Notes: a model not told the origin generated them from the letters alone. DNA of 64,000 nucleotides from Phyllostachys edulis (GCA_036346405.1 CM070566.1:46597452-46661451), one strand, 5' to 3'. Shown: positions 1 through 11,435, numbered from the stretch's first letter. Numbers and translations are program-made.

Positions 1-94
1 GTCACCCCCGCCTTCTTCTCGCCATTGCCTGCATATTAGTTTTTTTGAGGTATGCAATTAAGTGGACTAAATTAGTGAAAGTGTAAACAGTTTC

Positions 95-637
95 TTACGT
101 GTCGCCAACAGGAACGATGACAGTCTTCTCCTCCTCTCGGGTTGGTCGTCGTGGTAGGTTCGCAGGTCCTCGCATCCAAAATTCTTGTGCCTCATGGTGC
201 TCATCCTCCTCACCCTCCGCCGCCTCAGGGTGTTCTTCCTCCTCACCCTCCGCCTCACGGTGCTCATACTCCACATCATCAGCACGCGAGGGCTGCGGGG
301 TACAGGAGCCTAATTTGCTAGAGGTAGACCCCCCGCTGCCCCCTCGAGGGGCCGCGGTTGCCCCTCTGCCTCTTCGAGGGGCCATGGCTGCCCCTCTGCC
401 TCGTCGAGTACCTGCGGCTGCCCCTCTGCCTCCTGGAGGGGCCGATACTGCCCCTGTGCCTCCTGGAGGGGCCGTGGTTGCCCCTGTGCCTCTTGGAGGA
501 GCCGCGGCTGCCCCTCTGCCTCCTGGAGGGGCCGTGGCTGCCCCTCTGCCTCCTCGAGTGGCCGCGGCTGCCCCTCTGCCTGCTCGAGTGGAAAACAAGC
601 GTCTGCCTCGACTAGAGTATGCTGCCTCGCCACTCAT
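95..637 (-). CDS. tnpA-like exon of CACTA element A (Gly/Ala/Arg-rich head)
   Basis: A 180-codon open frame. The first 110 residues are low-complexity repeats rich in Gly, Ala, Arg and Pro; an acidic Glu/His stretch follows. The end reads GPANLPRRPTREEEKTVIVPVG, a form common at the start of plant Ptta/En/Spm-family transposases (family knowledge). A good donor (GTAAGAAA) follows the last residues near 97, so this is probably a first coding exon whose continuation lies left of the window. It lies downstream of the TNP2-like gene on the same strand, the usual arrangement in grass CACTA elements. TNPA-type proteins bind the subterminal repeats. The low-complexity head could be chance coding in a GC-rich repeat, so the start is uncertain. 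Confidence 0.55.
   Translation of the reverse strand: MSGEAAYSSRGRRLFSTRAGRGAAAATRGGRGAATAPPGGRGAAAAPPRGTGATTAPPGGTGAVSAPPGGRGAAAGTRRGRGAAMAPRRGRGATAAPRGGSGGSTSSKLGSCTPQPSRADDVEYEHREAEGEEEEHPEAAEGEEDEHHEAQEFWMRGPANLPRRPTREEEKTVIVPVGDT
330..600. repeat. 30-bp GC-rich tandem repeat
   Basis: About nine imperfect copies of a 30-base unit built on CCCCTCTGCCTCCTGGAGGG, each ending GCCGYGGYTG. It encodes the Gly/Ala/Arg-rich head of the tnpA-like frame on the minus strand. The period is a multiple of three, so copy-number change keeps the frame. Confidence 0.85.
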
Positions 638-793
638 ATTTTGGTGTCCTGAAATGAAATGAAATAAAATAAATCAATTAATATAGCGTAATCAAGTAAG
701 CTCATAGAAAAATGTAATATAACGTAATCAAGTAAGCTCATACAAAAAATTAAAAACATGCAGCAAATAAATGGAAGACATACAAGATCATGC

Positions 794-3700
794 TTAGAAG
801 TAGTCATCTACAATGGGATCCTCCGCAGATGGGCCCTCCAAAAAGTCATCGTCACTATCATGAGGTGTTGACTCAACCTCATCCCCTTCGGTGCCATCAA
901 TGTCTAAGCGATTAAGTAGTTCCAAGTCCTCTTGGTTTACAACCTCATCGGCATCAATTTGAATATCATCCATGTGATCGTCCTCTTCCCCAATTATTAT
1001 TTCAAAAGTCCCTAGTAGCCCATCTTCTTGAAAGAATAGGTCAACACCATTGTTGGTCTCCATGTTGTAGTCCTGCTCACTAGGGGTAGGTAGTTTACCA
1101 TATGGTTGCACCTTATGTACTACCCACTAATCCACTAGACTACTCATAGTTTTGCATGGGTACGGGATGTAGTATACTTGGGTGGCTTGCTGAGCCACAA
1201 TAAATGGGTCATTGCCTGGTGGGATTGATTGATGTGCAACTTCAACCAGCCCAAGTGATGTATCCCGTCTGACTCCCCTAAACGGATGGAACCAATGACA
1301 TTTGAATAACATAAGTTTGAGAGGTTTGCTACCATGAAAATATAGTTCAATTATTTCTTCAATTACTCCATAGTATTCAACAGGTGTGTCGCTCCCATCT
1401 TGTCCTATAGTCACCAATTCACTGTTAATTGTTGTTGCATTAGGTCGTTCCCTCTCATGTGTCGATGTTCGGAAGCGGTACCCATTCACATCGTAGGTAC
1501 TATAGGACAGCACCCGAGTGTGGCATCCTTGAGCAACTTGTTTCAATTCACGCTCATAGACTTGTCCTTCAAACTCTACAAAGATTAATAGAATGGGTTT
1601 CATGTATTAGTTCCTCTTTACTTAGTAAATATTATGTGCAAGGGGGAGTAGCTAATAGAGAAGTTACTTTCTGATAGAACCAAGTCGGGAAATTCGGTTT
1701 ACAATTCCCAGCACCCTTCCTAAGAAGGGTCTCAAGTTGTTTTTCGGATGGGCCTCGACGTTGCTTCCACTCGCTCCTAACAAATTCCCTATAGGCAACA
1801 AGACAAGTAGATTAAAACACTCATGCATCAATTATTGGGAAAAAATAATTGTTGCATACCTAATGTAATCATCCACTTCGGAGAGGTTGGTAAAGACATA
1901 TAACATCACAGTCAACCTCTCATCCCGCGATAAAACTTTGGGAGTACCACCGCTTGAAGTGTCACCTCTTCTGGTGAAGAGGCTAAGTTGGCAATTATTT
2001 TGAGGGATGCCAATATTGTATCGTGAGGTTTGATTGTGCACCGTGCAAACATTGTTAGCAAAATATATTGATGTGAAATGGGAAATTTCCTCAATTATGT
2101 ACACCTCCGCTATGGATGCTTCAACACACGATCGATTTTTTGCTTTGCCTCGTAGTTCCTTTTGTTCCCTCTCAATTGGATACATCCACCGGTTTTGCAC
2201 TGGTCCCCCCATCCTAGCTTCATAGGGAAGATGGAGAATCAAATGTTGCATTGGATTGAAGAAGCGGTGGAAAGATCTTTTCCAACTTACAAAGCAACAC
2301 AGTACTTCACGCCCATAGTTGACATTACCATGGGATCTATCTCTTTCGCACATAGTCAGTCGATAAAAGAAGCTCAACTCCACCATCACTTGCCAAACAC
2401 ACTCTGGGCGAGCCACGGATCATCACAGTGCAAAAGGCGTTCTATGAATATGTGGTAGTCATGGCTCTTTAGGCCATTGATGCGCATGGTAGCTAAATTC
2501 ACTCCTCTCCTTAGATTTGTCAGATACCCATCAGAAACTTTAGGTCTCAAACCATTCCAAAATCTCCTTCCTCTGAACCTTAGTTAGGCAATAACTAGCT
2601 CTTGACTTCTCCCACTTGCCAAGAGTCGGCTTATGGATCATATTCAGCGAGGGCTGTTGCAAAGCTCCTCCCGATCAAGGCGAGCCTTCACATTGTCCTT
2701 CGTCCTGTCTGGAATGTCAAAGAATGTGCTAAATATGGCCTCTACAACATTCTTCTCATTATACATTACATCTATGTTATGGGGAAGAATGAGCTTATGG
2801 AAGTATGGCAGCCGCCACAAACTTGAAATGTGAGTCCAATTGTGCTCCTCACCATATTTCTCGAACCCATCACCATCATCAAGAGGCTTCAAAGCATCTA
2901 GCCGCACAAACCTCCTCACCTACCAGACGACGTGGTGGTCCATCATGACAGCAATATTGGCCCTAAATCCAGTTGTGTCACTTCTGAATTCGTGGTCAAT
3001 TGGAAGGAATTGACGATGACAATCGAAGAAGGAGTGCTTGCGACCATGCTTTAGCCAACAGCCACGCAACGTCTCCCTACAGATTGGGCATGGCATCTTC
3101 CCATGTACACACCACCCGCAGAATATCCCGTACGCTGGGAAGTCATGCATGGATGTGTGGTACGCGACCCGCATGGTGAAGTTCTGTTTCAATGCCCGAT
3201 CATATGTCACTATGCCTTGTTCCCAAGCATGTAACAATTCATCCACCACCGGCTCCATGAATACACTCATATTCTTCCCTAGGTACTCGGACCAGGGATT
3301 ATCAAGGAAAGGAATATGTACTGCTTCTGCATGCAAACGCCGGGTGGGAGGTTAAGGGGAATGACAAACATAGGCCAACAGCTGTATGGCGCAGCCCCCA
3401 TACCAAATGGGTTAAACCCATCGCTTGCAATTGCAATTGAACGTTAGAGGCTCATGCAAAGAAACTATACATAGTCTCGGTCAAATTGCTTCCATGCTTC
3501 ACCATCGATGGGTAGACCATCTTGTCATTATGGTACCGACGACCATACTTGTGCCATACCATTTGTTTGGCGTAAACCTCGGAACATGTATAACCGTTGG
3601 ATTCGTGGCACAAATGGTAGATAGCGAAGTATTTTTCTGCCAATAGGAAGTTGCCTCTTCTGACCATCACCGGAGTCAACCTCAACAAACCTAGACTCAC

Positions 3701-4394
3701 CACACTTATCACAATGATCTTTGTCCACATTCTCATTCCTAAATAGCATGCAATGATTTGGACAAACATGTATCTTCTCATATGGCATATTTAGTGCGCT
3801 TATCAATTTCTTGGCCTCATACAAGTTAGCGGGCAGTTTGTGACCATCTGGGAGAAGGGTGCTAAACACACTTAAGAATGCATCAAAGCAAGCAATGCTT
3901 GTGCTGAACTGAGACTTGACAGCAAGTAGTCGTGTGATGGCATCTAGTTGGGACACCTGTGTGTGCCCATGAAGTGGTTGACTCGCTGCGGACAACATAT
4001 CAAAGAAAGCCCTTGTTGCAGGCTCTGGTTCTTCCTCAGCAGGTGGCCCATATGCATGATTCACATCATCTAGCATGTCTTCTATCATACTCTCATTGTG
4101 GCTGCCATCATCCGTTTCTTCCCTTAGCACATCTGATCTACTATGTTGTGACTCGCCGTGATACACCCACATGGTATAGCCTACCCTAAATCCGTACTTG
4201 CACAGGTGTGCGATCATTGTTGTCCTCATTTGTGGCCGTGTGTTCGAACAACGAGAACAAGGGCACAACACACCCCGTCCATTACGCCTAGCAAATGCTC
4301 GATCCACAAAATCTGTCGACTTTTCCATCCATTCTTGGGTACAGTCACCCATCGCTCTACGCCCAGTGTACATCCAACTACGATCCTCAGCCAT
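794..4394 (-). pseudogene. TNP2-like CACTA transposase, broken
   Basis: Read on the minus strand, the domain order is that of a TNP2 (PF02992-type) transposase. The head at 4394-4100 has a transposase-associated zinc-ribbon-like segment (DRSWMYTGRR, CPCSRCSN, HLCKYGFRVGYTMW). The TNP2 core runs from about 3900 to 2650 (MPYEKIHVCPNHCMLF, CGESRFVEVD, SDGFNPFGMGAAPYSCWP, HDFPAYGIFCGWCVHG, NWTHISSLWRLPYFHKL). A DUF4218-like block lies at 2416-1832 and a DUF4216-like block at 1603-1127 (VNGYRF, YYGVIEEIIELYFHG), followed by an acidic tail to 794. The core changes frame near 3300-3530 and has stops there, so the gene as given cannot make a full transposase. Some gaps between blocks will be introns. 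The start chosen is the Met of MAEDRSWMY; an upstream Met at 4418 is possible. Confidence 0.85.
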
Positions 4395-4418
4395 CCTAGT
4401 GTGCAAAACATAATACAT

Positions 4419-6110
4419 ATTTTAATCCAACTTTTATTTATGTCAAAAAAATTACAACTACAGAGCTAGCTAGAAGCTACCCTATAATGCATGCCCTATA
4501 TATGTACACTAAAACAGATTGACATGAATACAATATACATGATCAACAGAGCATAAAAACACTTTCTTTCAATATATATGAATGCCTTTATTTATTAACA
4601 CGTTAATGTAGCATTGTAATGACAGCATATCAATCCACCATAAATGGACAACACAAAAGAAAATAAGCAAACTTTATTTCTTTTTCCACTTATCCATTAC
4701 CTTATAGTACTTCTTGGAGCTGAGAGAGCCGAGGGAGCTGCGGTGGGGAAGATGGCTGCAGCTGTGTGTCGGTGGAGGCAATCGGCGAGGGGAGGCGGCA
4801 GCACTGTAGGCAAGTACCATGAGCTATATTAGGACAGAATCGGCACTTAAGCATCGAAATTTAGACAAAACAAAAACACTTATTGTTCAATCAAATTTTC
4901 ATCTAATATTTTTAATGTAAACAGGAGGACTGGTCTTGTGTAGGGTTTTCTACAAGAGTAGGGCAACAATTGCCAAGCCATGACCAATTCAACATAACCA
5001 CCCTCCTAGCTAGCACTCTAATTACACAAGGCAACAACTAGCTAGCTCTAGCTAGAGCATCATCCAAATAGTTGTCAATCTCTCTCACTGAAAGTGGTGG
5101 GAGAGATAATACTGATACATACATACATATAATATCTCTATTATCTAGGGCATGTACGTGCAGAACTACCCTAGAACAACATATGAATGTAGCTAGCTCA
5201 CCATATAATCATCACATGCATCGGGAAAAAAACTATCATGCAACGACATACTCATGGTGAAGTTCCCATGATTAATTACCTTCTTAATTCCCCAATCGAT
5301 AGACCTACAAGAGGGGAACATGCATGCATGTAAAAGCGTGTGTATACTCCATAGAATAGCTACCTACATCTCAGATAGCTACAAGATACATGACATGGTT
5401 TCACAATTCATGAACATATATGCAGATCAATTTACTAACCCGACAACACCGCACTAGCTTATACTCCATGTAACTCTTCGTATGTTACAATTAATTACCT
5501 CTCTTTTCTTGGTGTGGTTCAATGTGTTCCCCAACCTATACATGCACCACCCACAGAGAGCAGCTACAATATTGATAGTGCAGCCGCTACTTCACTGCCT
5601 CCCTTCATTGACAACTACACAAATAACCAACACAACCTGTGATTGGTCACAGCTAGAAATACAAGGTACCTCACCGCTAGGCTATCCTACTCATGGCATT
5701 CAAGAGTGTATTTCGAATAACAACTATAATGCTTTTTCATCACATAATAAGCGTGATATACGTCGCTGTACTCATTCATGGTTTTTTTAATACATGGATG
5801 GCATGGATCCTATTCCTAGCTAGTTGTTCAAAGGGCAAATATCACCAGATGATTGATATTGTTAGCAGCTGGATACATCAGTTTCAGGAGCATTTGTTGG
5901 TCCTGTCATGTATGGAAACATACCTTTATTTCTCAGTTCATATAAACTGTAATAATACGGATTATGTATTTGCCTTAGCTTGAATGCCTGATTAGCCTGA
6001 TTATACCACTAGCATCATGATTGTTCGTCCGTATGCCTTATCTTTCCACTCATTTTGGTTCTGTTAATGCAGCAGAAAATGAATGCCAGCCATTCTTGTA
6101 CACTACTGTA
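4419..6110. other. Non-coding 5' region of element A
   Basis: AT-rich sequence with GCTAGCTA-type short repeats and many short frames. No conserved protein motif or RNA gene was recognised. It lies between the TNP2 start and the GC-rich leader and is probably upstream or intronic DNA of the element. Confidence 0.5.
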
Positions 6111-6119
6111 TGCATTATT

Positions 6120-6600
6120 TGAATCTAGAATAATATAAAGGGATAACGAACCGGCGGAGGAGGCGGAGCCGGGGGAGGCGGACAATGGGGCGACACGACA
6201 GAGGAGGGAGCCCGGGAGGCGGGGAGGCGGAGCGAGGGAGCCGGGGCGGAGAGCCGGGGCGGCGCCAGGAGGAGGGAGCCTAGGAGGCGGAGGCCGGGGC
6301 AAGGCCAAGGAGGAGGGAGCCCGGGAGGTGGGGAGGCGGAGCCGAGGGAGCCGGGAGGCGGAGAGTCGGGGACGACGCCATGGAGGAGGGAGCCCGGGAG
6401 GCGGAGTTTGGGCGGCGCCAAGTGAGGAGGGAGCCGAGGGAGCCGGGAAGGCGAGTCCAAAGGCGGGAAGTGCGGAGGCGGTGGAGGACGGGAGGAGCGC
6501 GGCACCGGCCGTGGGGAGATCGACAATGGGGATTAGGGGTGAGCAGCAATGCGTGGGGGGTTTGGGGAACGGGATAGGAACGGGCGCGCGCGGGGGGAGG
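6120..6600 (-). other. GC-rich leader next to the right end of element A
   Basis: Purine-rich on the plus strand (GGGAGGCGGAG repeats), giving long Pro/Ser/Arg-rich frames on the minus strand in more than one frame. Similar GC-rich blocks sit at the same place in element B (14280-14930). This placement suggests a transposon promoter or leader, or captured GC-rich exon and promoter DNA. The proline-rich frames are composition artefacts rather than recognisable proteins. Confidence 0.5.
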
Positions 6601-6604
6601 AAAT

Positions 6605-6850
6605 TGGCGCGGCCTGTTATTTTTAGCTCCCGAGTGTCTGTAACGAACGACACTCGGGAGATAATTTTTCCCCGTTGCTCCCGTCAAAGTTTCCCGAGTG
6701 TCCGATCGGACACTCGGGAAAGTTTAATTTCCCGAGTGTTTTTCTATATTCCCGAGTGTTTCATGAGGCACTCGGGAAGTTCGCGAGTGTATTATTCAAA
6801 ACACTCAGGAAACTTATGAGCACTCGGGAAATTAGACGATTCTGGTAGTG
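6605..6850. repeat. Right subterminal repeats of element A
   Basis: About twelve copies of TTCCCGAGTGT or its complement ACACTCGGGAA, several in head-to-head pairs, ending in the terminal inverted repeat CTGGTAGTG. Confidence 0.85.
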
Positions 6851-6882
6851 ATTTCAATCTCATGACACACGGCAAGATAATT
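6851..6882. other. 32-bp remnant of lectin 3' flank between CACTA elements A and B
   Basis: It reads ATTTCAATCTCATGACACAC then GGCAAGATAATT. The same string is continuous at 46929-46960 and nearly so at 52010-52041. The two ATT triplets at its ends are the target sites of A and B. Confidence 0.9.
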
Positions 6883-7112
6883 CACTACTAGAATCCTTAA
6901 TTTTCCCGAGTGCCCGAAACACTCAGGAAAGTCCCTAAAACTCTCGGGAAATTAATTCCCGAAGGTCGGCCCTCGGGAAAAACCACTCGAGATAATTTAG
7001 TCGGGGGAAAAAACTGGTTTCCCGAGTGTTCCGCGATTTACACTCGGGAAAAATACCTTCCCCGAGTGTAAATTTGAACACTGGGGAAAAATATATTTCC
7101 CGAGTGTAAGAA
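6883..7112. repeat. Left subterminal repeats of element B
   Basis: Terminal inverted repeat followed by several TTCCCGAGTG / CACTCGGGAA motifs; closely matched at 46961-47190 in element C. Confidence 0.85.
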
Positions 7113-7121
7113 AATGGATAA

Positions 7122-7300
7122 CTTGCCTACCTTGTTGAGACCAGGACCAAGGAGACGGGGAATCTACTTGATGATGGCCTCTGTCGCTAAGAAAGCATGG
7201 TACTTCTTGGCAAGCTTCTTAACAAGTTTCTTGCTCTTGTTCATTTTCTTTAGGGCTTCAACATCCATGTAGTCAAGCCCAATCTTCTCGGCTTATGCAT
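7122..7300 (-). pseudogene. 60S ribosomal protein L10a (uL1) exon fragment captured in element B
   Basis: The minus strand reads AEKIGLDYMDVEALKKMNKS, then a lysine-rich stretch, AIIK-stop-IPRLLGPGLNK, an internal piece of the uL1-family protein L10a of the large ribosomal subunit. The copy in element C (47199-47376) is open through the same piece. Here two glutamine codons are stops (TAA near 7294 and TAG near 7150, the latter from CAG). A ribosomal role is excluded because only about 58 residues remain. It is gene-fragment capture by a CACTA element that happened before B and C separated. Confidence 0.87.
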
Positions 7301-8225
7301 ATACCACGCCACAATATCTGCTCAGAAAACGACATTGGTGTGAAAGACTCTTCTTAAATGTAATGAGGAGAAAATTAATTATTGTATCGGGCAATTTTCA
7401 AATTTTGTGTTATTAAGTCCTCGTGATCTACTTTTATCGAATGATAATCACTTCTAACAAAAGAATCATTACATATTCAAAGAAATTTATCAAACTATGA
7501 TATTATTATTATTATTGGTTTTCCCATGTGAAGCCCATATCGGTAAAAACAAACCGTGGTTTGACAAGTCCGATGTAAACTTTAAACCCTCCGGAGATGT
7601 CATTGGGTATCGACATTCAAACCATTTGTGTTATGAAATTACTTGCTATGTTACTACATTATAGGAAAGATTAATTACTATCACAAACATGGGTTCATCT
7701 GGCGCCTCGTGTTTTGCTCACAAACTTGAAATTAGGTAATCCACGAGGTAGTCATCGTAGCAAAGTCAATTTGATGAAATATTTAAGCTTAAGTCATGTA
7801 ACAAGATGACCAAGATAAAAGCATTTGAACATACTTCACCACACATTCCTCAAAGAAATTCTTAATGTAATCTTCCCCACCCTACACGCTTAGAGAGAAA
7901 AAGATTATTAAGAAAGCGTAATGTTGCAAGACAATCATTGTATCAAAATTCGAAAGAACCACAAAACATATCTCGATCGTAGCATTTCAAATTGTCCTTT
8001 GTATTCACTATTTATCATTAATCTAGATTACAATTGAAATGTTCAAAGCTAAGAAAAACCAAACGAAAGAATATAGCTATAAAAATTAACTTAGAGGTCA
8101 TGGCAAAGTACCATTACAAGTTTACAACATAAAGGTCTCCTTTTTTTTGTAACACACCTATACTATTATAAAAAGCATGGGTTTCCAAAACATTCCCTTG
8201 TAGACATGATCTACAACCATTCCCT
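7301..8225. repeat. Non-coding segment shared with element C (47377-48312)
   Basis: Aligns almost base for base with 47377-48312. Probably the intron or neighbouring DNA taken together with the L10a exon. A short minus-strand piece near 7840-7890 could be another exon (GGED...KNFFE) but I do not recognise it. Between 7310 and 8010 the differences from C fall mainly on CAG/CTG sites (see findings). Confidence 0.7.
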
Positions 8226-8234
8226 TTAAGATAT

Positions 8235-11200
8235 AACTAGTAGGGTGCTCGTGCGTTGCAACGGAACCTCAAAACAAAGTAATATATGTTAGCAAATGAG
8301 ATCCTAAACCGCATTATAAATATCAATTTTCTCTCACACACATAAACAAAAAAACATTAGCTACGCCTATTGCATCACCTGCTACTACTACAACCTGAAA
8401 AATAAAATTTTGAGCTCAGATTGTTTACCTTTGGAAGTTGAAAATGATTGTCTTGGACCTAAATAATAACAAGAAAAGGGGAGATTAAAAATAAGCAAAA
8501 TTGAAGCTGCAGGAGTACTGGTGTATACATCAAAGGTATTAAAAGAGTAACAAGCTCATGGCCAATTAAATGGCATTCAACGAGTGAGATATATATAAAA
8601 CTAATGAAAAGCTAAATATCAACACTACCTGAAATTTACACTATAAATTCTAATTTAACTTTCAATGAAAATGATGAAAATAAAAGCATGGCCTTGCTAA
8701 ATTAATCTTCTTTATCACACGTCAATCTTGTGAAAAAGGTGAATACTTCTACATGAAAAAAAGTAACAATATATATAGTAGAGATAAATAACTTTGTTAC
8801 AATGTTATTATCTTTATGGCTTGTGAGATAGAAGAAGAAAAAATTAATATGAAGAAAAAGTGGAATGCAGTATGCACATCACATCAATTGGGATTAAGAG
8901 GTACTCACATCACTTGCCAAAACAAATAAAAGAGCTACTACAGCAATAACGCAGGGTGGATCATCAATGTTCACAATCAAAACAACACTGATAATTTGTT
9001 GAACCAATTTATAGGATATGCGAAAATAAGGCACTTGTGATTTGTGAGTAATAAAATGGAAAACGGTGTAAGATGATGTGCAAGATAGGCCTCAATGCAT
9101 TGTAACTACTATTCAGTATTCAATGCTATAACGCAGATTCACAGTGAAGCTGGGGAATCTCCTCTAAAGACGAAGCTTGCGTTCAGATGATGTGCCACCA
9201 TATACATCCATTACAAATATACCACCTCTTTTTGAGAGTGCATTTGAAGTATGCCCGAAATACTGAAACCAAGTCCTTTCACGGATGCATGCAAAGAATC
9301 AGTAGTTGAATGCACAAATAATGTCTCTTCCAGCAAAGCTACATCGACATGGTCGAATTGGCTAAAAGCATTTTTGAGTAGCAGGATCCGATCGTCGCAA
9401 ATGATAGTTTCAGAGAGCCATTATCATTGGTTGCATGTAGACCTTGCACAAGATCACCGACCTTTCACTTGGCAAGGTGAGCTTCCTTTGGTCGCACAAC
9501 ATTTCCATGGAAAAGCTCAAAAGCAACATTCTTGAATACCCATCACTCCAATCTTGCTCAGTTTGTTTTCAAGACACCACTCAAGTGCTTCAAGGTCCAA
9601 ATCTAGGCCAATAGTTGTTCAGATTGCATCGGTCTTGAAGCCACTCAAGATCGCCAACAGAAAACAATAGATCATAAGCAACACATGATACATCGATGCA
9701 CCTCACACTAAAGCTAAATAATCTCTTTGTTGTTGAACAACATTGATCAAAGTTCTCCAAAGAGTAGCCATTCGGACACTTAACATGACAGCTTCTAAAA
9801 ACATGTCGGCCAAATGCAATATGAGGGCCATCATTTCTTGCTAATGGGACCCCTAAAATCCTCAACGATAGACCCACAGTGCACACAAGATGTCTGTGAA
9901 AATGATAGACAAGAAGTTCATGTAGAAGGCTATGCTTAGTGCTTTGACCTGAGGAGGGTCGTGCCACATAAATCCTCCTGTAGAGTGCAGAGGGGCGCGC
10001 CCACCCACGCACATCAGAAGAACTTCGCAGTAGGTGATGTCCCCTTTGGTGAGTGAACACAAACACATGCCACACATTGGCATTTCATCGAACAAGTTGT
10101 GAGCATGGAGACTTACACAGATCTAAGCTACAACAGAAGCTAGTGACATTACCTGCACGGAGATCTGGTATAGGTGGAACTTGGAAGGCATGGAACCTAC
10201 TTGCCACTGGTCTTAATCGCCTACTTCTGCGTCTCCTTGTTCATCTTCCGTTGATGCTTCTTCGTTGGAACCCTCATCGTTAGAGCCCTCATGGTGGGGC
10301 GACAGCGCGTCATAGGCATACGAAGGCAGGTCGTCACCGTCTTCGCCGCCAAAGTGTTAGGCATGGTAGCCGTCGTCATTCTAGTGCGACTCCTTCGTCT
10401 TCTTCCCGCTCTTACCCATCCTGCGTGATATATCTTGTTATCATCAGCCTCGAACATTTGCAAGCACTTTTGCACGACATGATTGCCATTGGGATCCTTG
10501 ATGAGCTCCAAGAACCTGGGCCGCAGTGCCTCTATGACGAGCTGGATCTCCTCCCTTGTCCTGAGGCTCTCAATTAGCTTCTGCACTGCCCTTGTCCTAA
10601 AATTAACACCATCATCTCACACAATTAACAAAATTTTAACAGCAATCGTAAAGCAATTAAACAATCAACTGGCATTCTTACCCATGAACGTTCAGGGAGA
10701 TCCTGATGAGCACGAGCGCCTCCTTCGTGAGGGTGAGCATGACACCCATCCTCTACTAAATGCGTTGCGGCGGCGGCGGCTTCTCGCATGAGGTAGTTCG
10801 AGCGGGTTGACCATCAACTCGACGGTGTGGCGACGCGGCGAAGATGAAGTCGACCTCGCGCTTGCCGTCGTTGAGCTATCGCTGCGAGAACTGCACTTCG
10901 TCTTCCCCTAGCGATGTGGTACATGAACCCACGCAGGCAGGGCAGGCTCTCGTACATGGCCAGCTTGGCGGCACATTTCTTGGGGCTCGTCGCTGCCATG
11001 CTCGCCTTCCTCCTCACGCTCTTGAACTAGGCCCTCGACGCCGGAGCCGCTGGCGAGCAACGGAAAACAAACTTCATACCTCAGCGAGGCAGGTGAGGGA
11101 GGCAGTTTGGCGTGGCGTCTGCAGCGGCTTGGCACGTCAAGCGTGGGGAAGAGGGAGGACGGCGAGGTGCGAGGCGTAGGCGGGCGTAGTAGGGCTGTGG

Positions 11201-11426
11201 GGGTTGGGGCAGCGCGAGTAGGGGGGTGTGCGAGGTGGTGGGCAACAGTTCGGATGGAGGGGTTGTCGCGAGGAAGAAGGGCAAGGGCGAGGATCAGGCG
11301 GCGGTTTGGCTGAGGCAGCGAGGCGAGGGAGGTTGGGCGACAGTTTTTTTAGCGAGAAGTTTCGTGCGTGAGGTGTGGATGGACGATCGTCCACCTATGG
11401 ACGGAGTAAACTTCGAATTATAATAG
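8235..11426. mobile_element. Nested 3.2-kb element with 9-bp target duplication, carrying a Pumilio fragment
   Basis: TTAAGATAT stands at 8226-8234 and again at 11427-11435; element C runs through this point without the insert. The left end contains GGGTGCTCGTGCGTTGCAAC, a motif also seen in the lectin intron 2 insert near 45860. Ends AACTAGTA / TAATAGTT are weakly inverted. An 8-9 bp duplication fits a Mutator-type element, but no long inverted repeats are visible, so the class is open. The left 1.2 kb is AT-rich without genes. A spliced-looking minus-strand stretch at 9590-10095 has no family I recognise. The right third is GC-rich. Confidence 0.7.
10440..11010 (-). pseudogene. Pumilio/PUF-repeat RNA-binding protein fragment
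   Basis: On the minus strand, in N-to-C order: LRGFMYHIARG near 10950, a stretch matching QLVLISLNVHG-type text near 10690, then QKLIESLRTREEIQLVIEAL and FLELIKDPNGNHVVQKCLQM at 10445-10586. These are successive PUF repeats; the NGNHVVQK helix carries the RNA-contacting side chains of that repeat in working proteins. PUF proteins bind 3' UTRs. Here frameshifts separate the pieces and only two to three of eight repeats can be followed, so this is a captured, decayed fragment. Confidence 0.85.
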
Positions 11427-11435
11427 TTAAGATAT

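Larger units (their letters stand above)
1..6850 (-). mobile_element. CACTA (En/Spm) transposon A, right part; left end outside window
   Basis: The right end is CTGGTAGTG at 6842-6850, followed by ATT. Its reverse complement starts CACTACCAGAATC, almost the same as the ends of elements B and C. The last 250 bases are crowded with direct and inverted CCCGAGTGT repeats, the subterminal transposase-binding type of repeat typical of CACTA elements. Inside are a TNP2-like gene and a tnpA-like exon, both on the minus strand. The three-base target duplication can be checked only on the right, but the same ATT occurs uninterrupted in the paralogous flank at 46929-46932. The left end is not in the window. 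Confidence 0.88.

Noticed and set aside
6015..6687. Long proline/serine/alanine-rich open frames on the minus strand
   Set aside because: Open in several frames at once because of GGAGGCGG repeats; no domain. The same occurs at 14250-15016.
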